In this document: positions 14,179-22,417 of the stretch, one piece after another | Position numbering within the stretch: the first letter of the stretch is position 1 | Layout: each line of letters opens with the position of its first letter | Assembly: GCA_016873275.1 (NCBI GenBank) | Contig: VGXO01000014.1 | Location: 1-55,904 of the forward strand | Origin: Phycisphaerae bacterium | GTDB taxonomy: Bacteria > Planctomycetota > Phycisphaerae > Phycisphaerales > SM1A02 | DNA length: 55,904 nt | Direction: 5' to 3' | The notes under the pieces: model-generated | What the model was told of the DNA's origin: nothing | Seen by the model: only the letters and a program-made list of their open reading frames with translations | Databases searched by the model: none | Translations under genes and position numbers: made by a program

Positions 14179-14304
14179 GGAGGACTCAGGGTAGTCGGGC
14201 GACAGGGCGGGGGAGCGATCTCCGGTCCGACTCGGAGCTTCCGCCCAAGGCGGCGAGCCAACGATGCGAGGGACTAGGATCGGCGGCGCGAGGAGGTTCG
14301 ACCT

Positions 14305-14535
14305 ATGGACTGACGCGATCACGTCCGAAGTACTCCGGAGATCTGCCACGGGCGCCCGTGCATCCGTGGCACCAGGGTCCCAGTCTCGGTGATCCTCGCG
14401 AACCTCGCCGAGGGTCTCTCTCCGGAGGCGATCCTCCGGGAGTACCCGACCCTCACGCTCGAGGGGATCCGGGCAGCGCTCTCCTACGCCGCAGACGCCA
14501 CGCAGCGCCACTTCGTGGATCGGGGCGCGGCGTGA
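14305..14535 (+). pseudogene. DUF433 antitoxin gene with in-frame TGA at codon 3
   Basis: From the ATG at 14305 the frame reads M-D-stop-RDHVRSTPEICHGRPCIRG, then TRVPVSVILANLAEGLSPEAILREYPTLT and on to FVDRGAA and a TGA at 14533-14535. The ICHGRPCIRGTRVPVSVIL block is diagnostic of DUF433, a VapB-like antitoxin family whose members often begin MDWRD. The TGA thus replaces a Trp codon (TGG to TGA). No ATG, GTG or TTG lies in frame between the stop and the conserved block; the first in-frame GTG is deep inside it. Everything else is intact, and the four-base GTGA overlap with the toxin is preserved. It is either a very recent null allele or a sequencing error. Confidence 0.7.
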
Positions 14536-14876
14536 CCGGTCGGGGATCGATCGCGGTGAAGCTCGACGAGAACGTGCCGGTCGCGCTCGGTGATTCCCTG
14601 CGCCGCGTCGCGATCGACGTCGCTACCGCGGTCGAGCAGGGACTCGCCGGCACGGACGATGATCGTCTGTGGACCATCGCCGGCGCGGAGGATCGCGTGC
14701 TCGTGACGCTCGACAAGGCGTTCGCCGACCTTCGTCGGCCGCCGCCGGCGCAGCATGCCGGCGTCGTGGTCGTGCGTCCTCGCCGCGAGACGGTGGCGTC
14801 AGTGAGGGTCGCCATCGACCGAGTCATCGCGAGAATCGAGCGGCTCCGTCCGAGCTCGCTTCGGAGCGAGGTCTAG
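14532..14876 (+). CDS. DUF5615 PIN-like toxin
   Basis: A 114-residue protein starting at GTG 14532, overlapping the DUF433 stop (GTGA). AVKLDENVPVALGDSLRRV, the EQGLAGTDDDRLWTIAGAEDRVLVTLDKAFAD core and VVVVRPRR follow the DUF5615 pattern: a compact PIN-like fold with acidic residues in LDEN, TDDD and TLDKxF. In known DUF433-DUF5615 pairs it acts as a VapC-like toxin, presumably an RNase. The reading frame is full length and the acidic residues remain although the upstream antitoxin gene appears broken. Confidence 0.8.
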   Translation: MTGRGSIAVKLDENVPVALGDSLRRVAIDVATAVEQGLAGTDDDRLWTIAGAEDRVLVTLDKAFADLRRPPPAQHAGVVVVRPRRETVASVRVAIDRVIARIERLRPSSLRSEV

Positions 14877-15011
14877 ATCGCGAGCGAGCATGCCGTGAGG
14901 ATCCGGACTCGCGCGACGGGCTGAGTTCGACGGTGCCTGCGACGAGCGTCGAGAGATCCTCGCGCGGAGCAGTGACCGTCGGGTGCCGAGCCGCGCCTCC
15001 GCCGTCGTCGA

Positions 15012-16631
15012 TCAGCCGCCGCGCGATGCCTCGCTCACGACCGCGGCGGTCGTCGCGGTCGCGGCGGGCGCCTCCGCGGGGAGCGCCGACGGCGCGACGG
15101 TGGGATCCCCGGAGGTCGCGTCAGGCGCGACGTCAGGCGAGGCGTCAGGTGAGGCGGGGGGCGGGACCATCGGCGACGCGGTCGCCCCCGTCGCGGCGCT
15201 CGCCTCGACGAGCTGCGGCCATCCGCCGCCGAGGGCGCGGAAGAGGAAGCCGACCGCGGCGACCTCCGCGAGACGCGCCTCGACGAGCGACTGCTCGCCC
15301 TCGAAGAGCTGCCGCTCGGTGTCGAGCACCTCGAGGTAGCTGGTGACCCCGCCCTTGTAGCGAGCCTGCGAGAGCGAGGATTGATCGAGCAGCGTCGCGA
15401 CCCGCGCCTCCTGAATCCGGCGGAACTCGCCCAGCTTCCGCAGGCTCACGAGCCCGTCCGAGACCTCGCGGAACGCCTGCCGCACCGTGCGGAGGTAGGC
15501 ATGGAGCGCCGCGTCCGCCCGCGCCTCCGCGCCGCGGACGTTCGCCTCGAGTCGACCGGCGTTGAAGAGCGGGATGCTGAGGTTGAGCGCCGCGTCCCAG
15601 AAGGTGCTGCTGCCGTCGAAGAGGTTCGAGAGGTCCTGGCTGCTCACCCCGCCGACCGCGGTGATGGTGAGCTGCGGGTAGAGGAGCGCCTTCGCCTCGC
15701 CGATCCGCGAGGTCGCGGCGGCGAGCTGCGCCTCGGCGGCGATGAGGTCGGGGCGACGCTCGAGGAGCGTGGAGGGAAGTCCCGCGGGCACCTCGAGCGA
15801 GCGCACCTGCCGGTCGAGCGGCTCGCCGCGGGGGACCGCGCCCGGGTTCCGACCGAGGAGCGCGCTGATCAGGTTCTCCTGCCGCTCGCGCTCCTCCTCG
15901 TAGCGGGGCACGAGGAGCTCGGCGCCCTGCAGCAGGCTCTCCGCCTGGCGGAGCTCGAGCTTGCTCGCGACGCCCTGGTCGAGCCGCGCCTGCACGAGAT
16001 CGCGGGACTTCCGGCGGCTCTCGATGGTGCGATGGGTGATCGCGAGCGCCTCGTCGGCGGCGAGCATGCGGAAGTACGCCGCCGCGACCTCGACGACGAG
16101 GGTCTGCATGATCGCGATCCGGTCGAGCTCGGTCGCGAGGAGCTCGGACTTCGCGGCGTCGGCGGCGCGGGCGTAGCGACCCCACAGGTCGATCTCCCAG
16201 GAGGCGAAGCCGCCGAGGTTCTCCGTGAAGCCATCGCGGTCCTGAGGCTCCGGGAAGATCGGGAAGCCCTGCCGCGGGATGCCCTGCGCGTCGATCCCGA
16301 CGTTCCCGTCGATCGTCGGGAAGAGCAGGCTCTCGGCGATCGCCGACGCCGCCCGCGCCTCGCGCACCCGCGCGGTCGCGATGGCGAGGTCCTCGTTCCC
16401 GGCGATCGCGTCGCGGATCAGCTGCTCGAGCACCTCGTCCTCGAAGAGCTCGAACCAGGTGAGGTCGGCGGGCGAGGCGGCGGTCTGCGCCTCGTCCGCC
16501 CCGCGGTAGGACTCCGGCGGTCGCGCGTCCGGTCGCGTCGGATCCGGACCGACCTTGCAGCCGGCGGGGAGCGCCAGGAGCGCCGCCGCGAGCACGAGGA
16601 CCCGTCGCGCCGTCGCGCGTCGCCGCGTCAT
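15012..16631 (-). CDS. RND efflux outer-membrane channel, NodT/OprM type lipoprotein
   Basis: A 539-residue outer-membrane factor, last gene of the efflux operon; ATG 16631 overlaps the pump stop (ATGA). A signal peptide with lipobox LPAGC (Cys25) precedes VGPDPTRPDARPPESYRG, the usual start of NodT-family lipoproteins. Two copies of the TolC-type helical/beta repeat follow, with DLTWFELFEDEVLEQLI, SWEIDLWGRY and RRPDLIAAEAQLAAATSRIGEAKALLYPQLTITA as landmarks. It should trimerise into an outer-membrane pore and periplasmic tunnel. The last 70 residues are an Ala/Pro/Thr-rich extension (GATASPMVPPPASPDASPDV), unusual for the family. Confidence 0.92.
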   Translation of the reverse strand: MTRRRATARRVLVLAAALLALPAGCKVGPDPTRPDARPPESYRGADEAQTAASPADLTWFELFEDEVLEQLIRDAIAGNEDLAIATARVREARAASAIAESLLFPTIDGNVGIDAQGIPRQGFPIFPEPQDRDGFTENLGGFASWEIDLWGRYARAADAAKSELLATELDRIAIMQTLVVEVAAAYFRMLAADEALAITHRTIESRRKSRDLVQARLDQGVASKLELRQAESLLQGAELLVPRYEEERERQENLISALLGRNPGAVPRGEPLDRQVRSLEVPAGLPSTLLERRPDLIAAEAQLAAATSRIGEAKALLYPQLTITAVGGVSSQDLSNLFDGSSTFWDAALNLSIPLFNAGRLEANVRGAEARADAALHAYLRTVRQAFREVSDGLVSLRKLGEFRRIQEARVATLLDQSSLSQARYKGGVTSYLEVLDTERQLFEGEQSLVEARLAEVAAVGFLFRALGGGWPQLVEASAATGATASPMVPPPASPDASPDVAPDATSGDPTVAPSALPAEAPAATATTAAVVSEASRGG

Positions 16632-19600
16632 GCGTGGGCTCCTCCGCCCGCGCCGGGCGGGACCGCGTCGGGGGCGGCACTCGGCGTCCTCGCGGGCGGC
16701 GCTCCGAAGATCCTCCGCACGATCCGCTGGAGGAGGACGTCGAGCATCGGGATCAGGAAGACGCCGAGCACCGTCGCCACGAGCATGCCGCCGAAGACCG
16801 CCGAGCCGAGGGAGATCCGCGACGCGGCGCCGGCGCCGGAGGCGAGGACGAGCGGCAGCACGCCGAGGATGAACGCGATCGCGGTCATCAGGATCGGCCG
16901 CAGGCGGAGCTTCGAGCCCTCGATCGCCGCGGTGACCGGATCATCCCCCGCGTCGCGGCGGATCTTCGAGAACTCGACGATGAGGATCGCGTTCTTCGCG
17001 GCGAGCCCCATCAGCATCACCAGCCCGACCTGCACGTAGACGTCGATCGGCAGCGACCGCAGCCACGTCGCGAGCAGCGCCCCGAGGATCGCGGTGGGAA
17101 GCCCCAGCAGGACGGAGAGCGGGATCGACCAGCTCTCGTACTGCGCCGCGAGGAAGAGGAAGACGAAGATGATCGCGAGCGCCAGGATGAGGGTCTGCCC
17201 GCCCGCCGCGCGGATCTGCTGGAAGGCGATCCCGGTCCACTCGGTGCCGTAGCCGGCGGGAAGCGCCGCCGCGACCTCCTGCGCCGCCGCGATCGCCTGC
17301 CCCGAGCTGAAGCCCGGCGCCGGGCCGATGGTGAACTCGGAGCAGGGGAACATGTTGTATCGGAAGATCACGTTCGGACCGGTGCCCGCGGCGAGCGAGA
17401 CCACCGCGGTGAGCGGCACCATCGCGCCGTCGGCGGAGCGCACGTGGATCTCGCGGATCGACTCGGGACCGCGGCGGTACTGCGGATCCGCCTGCATCAT
17501 GACGCGGTAGGTCCGACCGAACGCCGAGAAGTCCTCGACGGTGAGCCCGCCGAGGAAGATCTGCAGGCTCTCGAAGACCTCGTTGATCGGCACGCCGAGC
17601 GTCCGCACGAGGTCGCGGTCGACCGAGAGGTCGATCTGCGGCACGGTCGGACGGAAGCTCGCGAAGACGCCGCCGATCTCCCGGCGGGCGTTCAGGTCGG
17701 CGAGGTACTGCTGGGAGACCTCGAAGAGCTCCCCGAGCGGCTGCCCCGCCCGCGCCTGCACTTCGAGCTGCAGCCCGCCGGAGGTGCCGATCCCCGGGAT
17801 CGGCGGGGGATTGAACGCGAAGCCGACCGCCTCGGGATACGACGCGAGCTCGGCGGCGAGCGTGCCGATGATCGACCCGACCGAGGTCGCGGGCGTGGTG
17901 CGCTCCTCCCACGGCTCGAGCACCGCGATGAAGCCCGCGACGTTGCTGTCGTAGGTGCCGTTGAGGAGGTTGAGCCCGCCGAGGCTGATCACCCGCCGCA
18001 CGCCGTGGACGCCCCCGACGAACGACTCGAAGCGGTCCGCGACCTGCTCGGTCCGCTCGAGGCTCGCCCCGTCGGGAAGCTGGATCACCGCGAAGAGGTA
18101 GCCAAGGTCCTCCGAGGGCACGAAGCCCGAGGAGAGGCGCGACCCGACGCGGTCGATGCCGAAGAGGATCGCGGTCACCGCGACGATGCAGAGGATCGAC
18201 TTGCGGACGAGACCGCCCACCACGCGGCCGTAGACCGAGGTGGTGCGGTCGAGCAGCCGCGAGAACGCCGCGAGCCCCCGCGCGATCGGACCCCGCGGCT
18301 CGCCCCGCGCCCGCAGCAGCATCCGGCAGAGCGCCGGGGTCAGGGTCAGGGCGACCACCGAGGAGAGGATCACCGAGATCGAGAGCGTCAGCGCGAACTG
18401 GCGGTAGATCTCGCCGGTGATCCCGCCCATGAAGGCGACCGGCACGAAGGTCGCGCAGAGGACGAGGGTCGTCGCGATGACCGGCCCGGTCACCTCCTCC
18501 ATCGCCTTCTCGGTCGCCTCGAGCGGCGATCGACCGTGGTGCAGGTGCACCTCCACCGCCTCGACCACCACGATCGCGTCGTCGACCACCAGCCCGATCG
18601 CCAGGATGATCGCGAAGAGGTTGATCGTGTTGATCGAGAAGCCGAACGCCACGAAGAAGGCGAAGGTGCCGAGCAGGGAGACCGGCACCGCGAGCATCGG
18701 GATCAGCGTCGCCCGGAACGACCCGAGGAAGAGGAACACCACCGCGAGGACGAGGACGAACGCCTCGACCACGGTGTGGAGGACCTCGTCGATCGCCGCC
18801 GTCACGAAGAGCGTGGTGTCGAGGGTGACCTCGTAGGCGAGCCCCGCGGGCATCCGCGGAGCGATCTCCCGCTCGAGCAGCGTGCGCACGCCCTCCGCGG
18901 TGGCGAGGGCGTTCGCGCCGGGTCGCTGGTAGACGAGCAGCACCACCGCCGGCGCGCCGTCGAGGCGACCGAAGCTCGAGTAGGTCTGGGCGCCGATCTC
19001 GACCCGCGCGAGGTCCTTCATGCGGAGGATCGAGCCGTCGGGGGACGTGCGGACGATCAGCTCCTCGAACTCCTCCGGGGTCGAGAGGCGGGTGCGGGCG
19101 TTCACCGCGAGCTGGAAGTCGCTGCCCGCCTCGGCGGGGGGCTGGCCGACCGAGCCGGTCGGCACGAGGGTGCTCTGCTCGCGGACGACCATCGCGAGGT
19201 CGCTCGCGGTGAGCCCGAGCGAGGCGAGCTGGTCGGGACGGACCCAGAGCCGCATCGAGTAGTCGCGCTGCCCGACGATCTGCGTGCTGCCCACGCCCTC
19301 CACGCGGGCGACCGCGTCGGAGACCTGCGTGGTGACGTAGTTCGAGACGAAGAGCGAGTCGTAGATGCCGTCGGGGCTCGAGAAGCTCACCGCGAGCAGC
19401 ATGTCCGGCGACTTCTTGTTGACGCTGAGACCCTGCTTCACCGCCTCCGCGGGGAGCCGCGAGGACGCCTTGTTCACCCGGTTGTTGATGTCGACCGTCG
19501 CGAGGTCGAGGTTGGTGCCGACCTCGAAGGTGCAGGTGAGCGAGTAGCGACCATCCGAGGAGCTCCGCGAGGAGAAGTAGAGCATCCCCTCGGCGCCGTT

Positions 19601-19807
19601 CACCTCCTGCTCGACCACCATGCCCACCGCCTCGGCGACGGTCGCGGCGTTCGCGCCGGGATAGGTGATGGAGACCTCGACCGTCGGCGGGCTGATCGGC
19701 GGGAACTGCGAGATCGGAAGCGCCCCGATCGACAGCCCGCCCGCGATGAGGATCACGAGCGAGATCACCATCGCGAAGACGGGGCGGTGGATGAAGAAGC
19801 GGATCAT
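16628..19807 (-). CDS. RND multidrug efflux pump, AcrB/MexB type (HAE1)
   Basis: A 1059-residue inner-membrane proton antiporter. The start is ATG 19807 (MIRFFIHRPVFAMVISL), overlapping the adaptor stop by ATGA; the larger open frame upstream lies antisense-like in another frame of the adaptor gene. Twelve transmembrane segments flank two large periplasmic domains. Proton-relay residues are present: the Asp pair in GLVVDDAIVVVE (TM4) and the Lys in GLAAKNAILIVEF (TM10). The hydrophobic AcrB-like motifs LPISQFPPI, NRVNKASSRLP and GQRDYSMRLW are there too. The likely role is export of lipophilic drugs, dyes or detergents. No regulator gene is adjacent. Confidence 0.96.
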   Translation of the reverse strand: MIRFFIHRPVFAMVISLVILIAGGLSIGALPISQFPPISPPTVEVSITYPGANAATVAEAVGMVVEQEVNGAEGMLYFSSRSSSDGRYSLTCTFEVGTNLDLATVDINNRVNKASSRLPAEAVKQGLSVNKKSPDMLLAVSFSSPDGIYDSLFVSNYVTTQVSDAVARVEGVGSTQIVGQRDYSMRLWVRPDQLASLGLTASDLAMVVREQSTLVPTGSVGQPPAEAGSDFQLAVNARTRLSTPEEFEELIVRTSPDGSILRMKDLARVEIGAQTYSSFGRLDGAPAVVLLVYQRPGANALATAEGVRTLLEREIAPRMPAGLAYEVTLDTTLFVTAAIDEVLHTVVEAFVLVLAVVFLFLGSFRATLIPMLAVPVSLLGTFAFFVAFGFSINTINLFAIILAIGLVVDDAIVVVEAVEVHLHHGRSPLEATEKAMEEVTGPVIATTLVLCATFVPVAFMGGITGEIYRQFALTLSISVILSSVVALTLTPALCRMLLRARGEPRGPIARGLAAFSRLLDRTTSVYGRVVGGLVRKSILCIVAVTAILFGIDRVGSRLSSGFVPSEDLGYLFAVIQLPDGASLERTEQVADRFESFVGGVHGVRRVISLGGLNLLNGTYDSNVAGFIAVLEPWEERTTPATSVGSIIGTLAAELASYPEAVGFAFNPPPIPGIGTSGGLQLEVQARAGQPLGELFEVSQQYLADLNARREIGGVFASFRPTVPQIDLSVDRDLVRTLGVPINEVFESLQIFLGGLTVEDFSAFGRTYRVMMQADPQYRRGPESIREIHVRSADGAMVPLTAVVSLAAGTGPNVIFRYNMFPCSEFTIGPAPGFSSGQAIAAAQEVAAALPAGYGTEWTGIAFQQIRAAGGQTLILALAIIFVFLFLAAQYESWSIPLSVLLGLPTAILGALLATWLRSLPIDVYVQVGLVMLMGLAAKNAILIVEFSKIRRDAGDDPVTAAIEGSKLRLRPILMTAIAFILGVLPLVLASGAGAASRISLGSAVFGGMLVATVLGVFLIPMLDVLLQRIVRRIFGAPPARTPSAAPDAVPPGAGGGAHA

Positions 19808-21186
19808 CCGCGGGCGGCCTCGTCGGGGGCGGTGGCGGGCGCGGGCTCGGCGGAGGTCGGCTCCGCGGGGACCACGCGGCTGCCCGGCGCAACTTTCTGC
19901 AGTCCCTCGACGATGATCCGCTCGCCCGGCTCGAGCCCCGACGCGATGACCACGTCGCCGCCCTGCTCCGGGCCGAGCGTCACGCCGCGCTGCTTGACGA
20001 CGCCGTCGTCGCCGACGACGTAGACGAAGCGGGCGGTCTGCCGCTGCATCACCGCGCGGCGGGGGACGAGGATCGCCTTGGGAAGCTCCCGCACCTCGGC
20101 GCGGATGCGGCCGAACATGCCCGGTCGCAGCACGTCCTCGGGATTCGGGAAGCGACCGCGGATCGTCATGGTGCCGGTCCGGATGTCGATGACCCGCTCG
20201 GCGAAGCGGAGCTCGCCGACCTCCCTCCAGGTCGAGCCGTCCGCGAGGATCAGCGTGAGGGAGGGCACCTCCGGCGTGCCGCCGTCCGTGTTGACGAAGC
20301 GGAGGTAGTCCGCCTCGCTGATCGCGAAGGAGACGTCGATCGGGTCGATCACGCGGATCGTCGCGAGGAGCGAGGAGTCCGGCCGACCGACGAGGTTGCC
20401 GACGTCGATGGAGGTCTTTCCGATCCGCCCGGTCGTCGGCGCGGCGATGGTGCAGTAGCCGAGGTTGATGTTCGCCATGTCGAGGTCGGCGGCGGCGGCG
20501 GCGACCGCCGCCTCGCCGCGGGCGATCTCGATCTCGGTCGAGAGCCGGGTGTTCTCGAGGGTCGCCTCGCGGGCGTCGAGTTCCGCCTGCATCACCTGCG
20601 TGTAGGCGATGGCGTTGTCGAGGTCCTGCCGCGGCACCGCGTCGATCTCCGCGAGCGGGCGGAGCCGCGCCTCGTCCGCCCGCGCTCGCGCGAGCTGCGC
20701 CTGCGCCTGCACCACCGACGCCTCCGCGGCGCGGACCTGCACCTGCTCGCGGGCGAGGCGGAGGTCGGCGGTCGCCTTCGCGAGCGCCGCCTGCGACTCC
20801 TTCAACCGCGCGGCGAAGGGGCGGTCGTCGATCTCGAAGATCACCTGACCTTCGGCGACCTCGTCGCCCTCCTCGAAGAGCCGCTTGATGAGGACGCCCT
20901 CGACCCGCGCGGAGACGTCGATCGTCTGGCATGCCTCGAGGCGCCCGGTGAACTCGCCGAAGACCGGGACGTCGGAGACCCGGACCTCCTGCATGACCAC
21001 GGGGACCGGCGGCGGGGGCGCCTTCGCCTGCTCGGTGCTCCCGCGGCTGCAGCCGAGGGCAAGAAGCGCCGCCCCGGATCCCGCCCCGAGTGCCATGAAG
21101 AAGGACAGACGCCGGCGGCGCGGACGCCGTGGAGGCGGGCAGGAGGCGGAAGGACTCGGTCCGACGCTCCTCGATCGACGCTGCAT
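19804..21186 (-). CDS. RND efflux periplasmic adaptor (membrane fusion protein, AcrA type)
   Basis: A 460-residue lipoprotein, first gene of the operon. I start it at ATG 21186, which has TTGGAGA upstream; an in-frame TTG lies at 21198. A hydrophobic helix ends in lipobox LLALGC. Domains in order: beta-barrel/lipoyl half (VPVFGEFTGRLEACQTIDVSARVEGVL, then FEEGDEVAEGQVIFEIDD), an alpha-helical hairpin with heptad-rich ARLKESQAALAKATADLRLAREQ, lipoyl second half (LGYCTIAAPTTGRIGKTSIDVGNLV) and the MP/beta-barrel domain to the end. It links pump and channel in the periplasm. The hairpin is longer than in AcrA because of an extra VVQAQAQLARARADEARL stretch. Confidence 0.94.
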   Translation of the reverse strand: MQRRSRSVGPSPSASCPPPRRPRRRRLSFFMALGAGSGAALLALGCSRGSTEQAKAPPPPVPVVMQEVRVSDVPVFGEFTGRLEACQTIDVSARVEGVLIKRLFEEGDEVAEGQVIFEIDDRPFAARLKESQAALAKATADLRLAREQVQVRAAEASVVQAQAQLARARADEARLRPLAEIDAVPRQDLDNAIAYTQVMQAELDAREATLENTRLSTEIEIARGEAAVAAAAADLDMANINLGYCTIAAPTTGRIGKTSIDVGNLVGRPDSSLLATIRVIDPIDVSFAISEADYLRFVNTDGGTPEVPSLTLILADGSTWREVGELRFAERVIDIRTGTMTIRGRFPNPEDVLRPGMFGRIRAEVRELPKAILVPRRAVMQRQTARFVYVVGDDGVVKQRGVTLGPEQGGDVVIASGLEPGERIIVEGLQKVAPGSRVVPAEPTSAEPAPATAPDEAARG

Positions 21187-21465
21187 CAAGGTCTCCAAGT
21201 GGATGGTCCGCGGGAAGATACCGAGACCGTCCCGAGGCGGTCCGCGGCGGGACCGCGGCTCCCGAGGCGATCGAACGCCGTCTCGAGGTCCTGAACGGAA
21301 TCCACATCCGTGGTCATTTCCAGACCTCTCGCGGATTTCGGGTTGCCCGAGTCGGACCGCGAAGTACGTTCAAGTACCGGTTCCCTGCCGGTCGGGATCT
21401 CCCTTCCCGTCTCCCTTGCGTTCCCTCACCGTTCCCTGCCCGTTCCCTGTCAGGAGAAAGAAGAG

Positions 21466-22188
21466 ATGCTTCGCACGCTTCGTAGCGTCGCCGCGCTCGC
21501 GGCAGTCGTGACCCTCGTCGCCCCCGCGGGTGCCGAGGTGGTCGGCTTCTGGTCCTTCAACAACAACGCCCTGCCCGGCGGCGGCTTCGGATACCTCGCG
21601 GTGCCGAGCGTCTTCCCGCTCGCGGCGGAGGTCGGCGCCGCGAACCTGACGATCGGGGGCGGCATCGTCAACGAGACCACGGTGAACGCCAACCTCGACA
21701 CCGTCTACACGTGGCTCCAGTCCTTCGGCGGCACCACCGTGAACGCGCCGGTCGGCGTCATCGCGGGCGGCACCCTCTCGCTGCAGGGCGGGACGGTCGG
21801 CGGAAGCGGTCCCGGCAACAACGGCGCGTACTTCCAGATCGCCTTCAGCATGGCCGGTCGCTCGGCGCTCGACGTCAGCTACGCGACCCGCGGCTCGAGC
21901 GGCTCGGCGTTCACCAGCCAGACCTGGTCGTGGAGCACCGACGGGGTGAACTTCACGAACTTCCACGTCGTGACCGGCACCACCGCGACCACGTTCTTCG
22001 CCGCGACGGTGCCGACGCTGAGCGCCCTCGACGGCGCCGCCACCGCGTACCTCCGGGTCGTCTTCGAGGGCGCTGCCTCGGCGACCTCCAACAATCGGCT
22101 CGACAACCTGACCCTCACCGCGGTGCCGGCTCCGGGCGCGATCGCGCTCCTCGGCGTCGCGGGTCTCGTCGGTCGTCGTCGCCGCTGA
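21466..22188 (+). CDS. exported PEP-CTERM protein
   Basis: A 240-residue exported protein. The start is ATG 21466, which follows CAGGAGAAAGAAGAG; the open frame upstream has no protein features. The signal peptide ends PAGA, then EVVGFWSFNNNALPGGG, a start seen in many PEP-CTERM beta-sandwich (LamG-like) proteins. The middle is Gly/Ser/Thr-rich with FQIAFSMAGRSALDVSYATRG and SQTWSWSTDGVNFTNF. The C-terminus is TAVPAPGA, a hydrophobic helix and RRRR. The leader before the start is pyrimidine-rich, with TTCCCT words repeated several times at 21380-21450. A strong hairpin follows at 22287. Confidence 0.87.
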   Translation: MLRTLRSVAALAAVVTLVAPAGAEVVGFWSFNNNALPGGGFGYLAVPSVFPLAAEVGAANLTIGGGIVNETTVNANLDTVYTWLQSFGGTTVNAPVGVIAGGTLSLQGGTVGGSGPGNNGAYFQIAFSMAGRSALDVSYATRGSSGSAFTSQTWSWSTDGVNFTNFHVVTGTTATTFFAATVPTLSALDGAATAYLRVVFEGAASATSNNRLDNLTLTAVPAPGAIALLGVAGLVGRRRR

Positions 22189-22286
22189 TCGCTTCGCCCG
22201 CCTCGGTCGCCCCTCGACGGGGCGCCCGACGCGTGCTCCCAAGGCTTGGATGCCCCCTTCGCGATGGAGGCGGACGCATTCCACCC

Positions 22287-22314
22287 GCGACCCCGGTCCT
22301 CCGACCGGGGTCGC
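22287..22314 (+). terminator. strong hairpin after the PEP-CTERM gene
   Basis: GCGACCCCGGTC and GACCGGGGTCGC form a perfect 12-bp stem with loop CTCC, 98 bp past the stop. No T tract follows (the next bases are GTCGTGTCGTG, a short repeat), so it may work as an RNA 3'-end barrier or a non-canonical terminator. Confidence 0.55.
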
Positions 22315-22417
22315 GTCGTGTCGTGCGTCGTGTCGTGGGCGTGCCGAATCGGCTTGGGTCCATGAGGGCACGGAACCCGACCGATAGACTCCGAGAGGGC
22401 GACCGCCTCCGACGCCG

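Noticed and set aside
11765-14277. Very long open frames on both strands over gap and the SDR gene
   Set aside because: They are out of frame with strong family matches and Arg/Ala/Gly-rich, as expected from GC-rich antisense frames.
14305-14313. Selenocysteine or Trp recoding of TGA in the DUF433 gene
   Set aside because: No selenocysteine insertion stem-loop is seen after the TGA, the position is Trp in the family, and other genes use TGA as stop.
16634-20023. 1129-codon plus-strand frame over the RND pump
   Set aside because: Composition artefact antisense to a confident gene.
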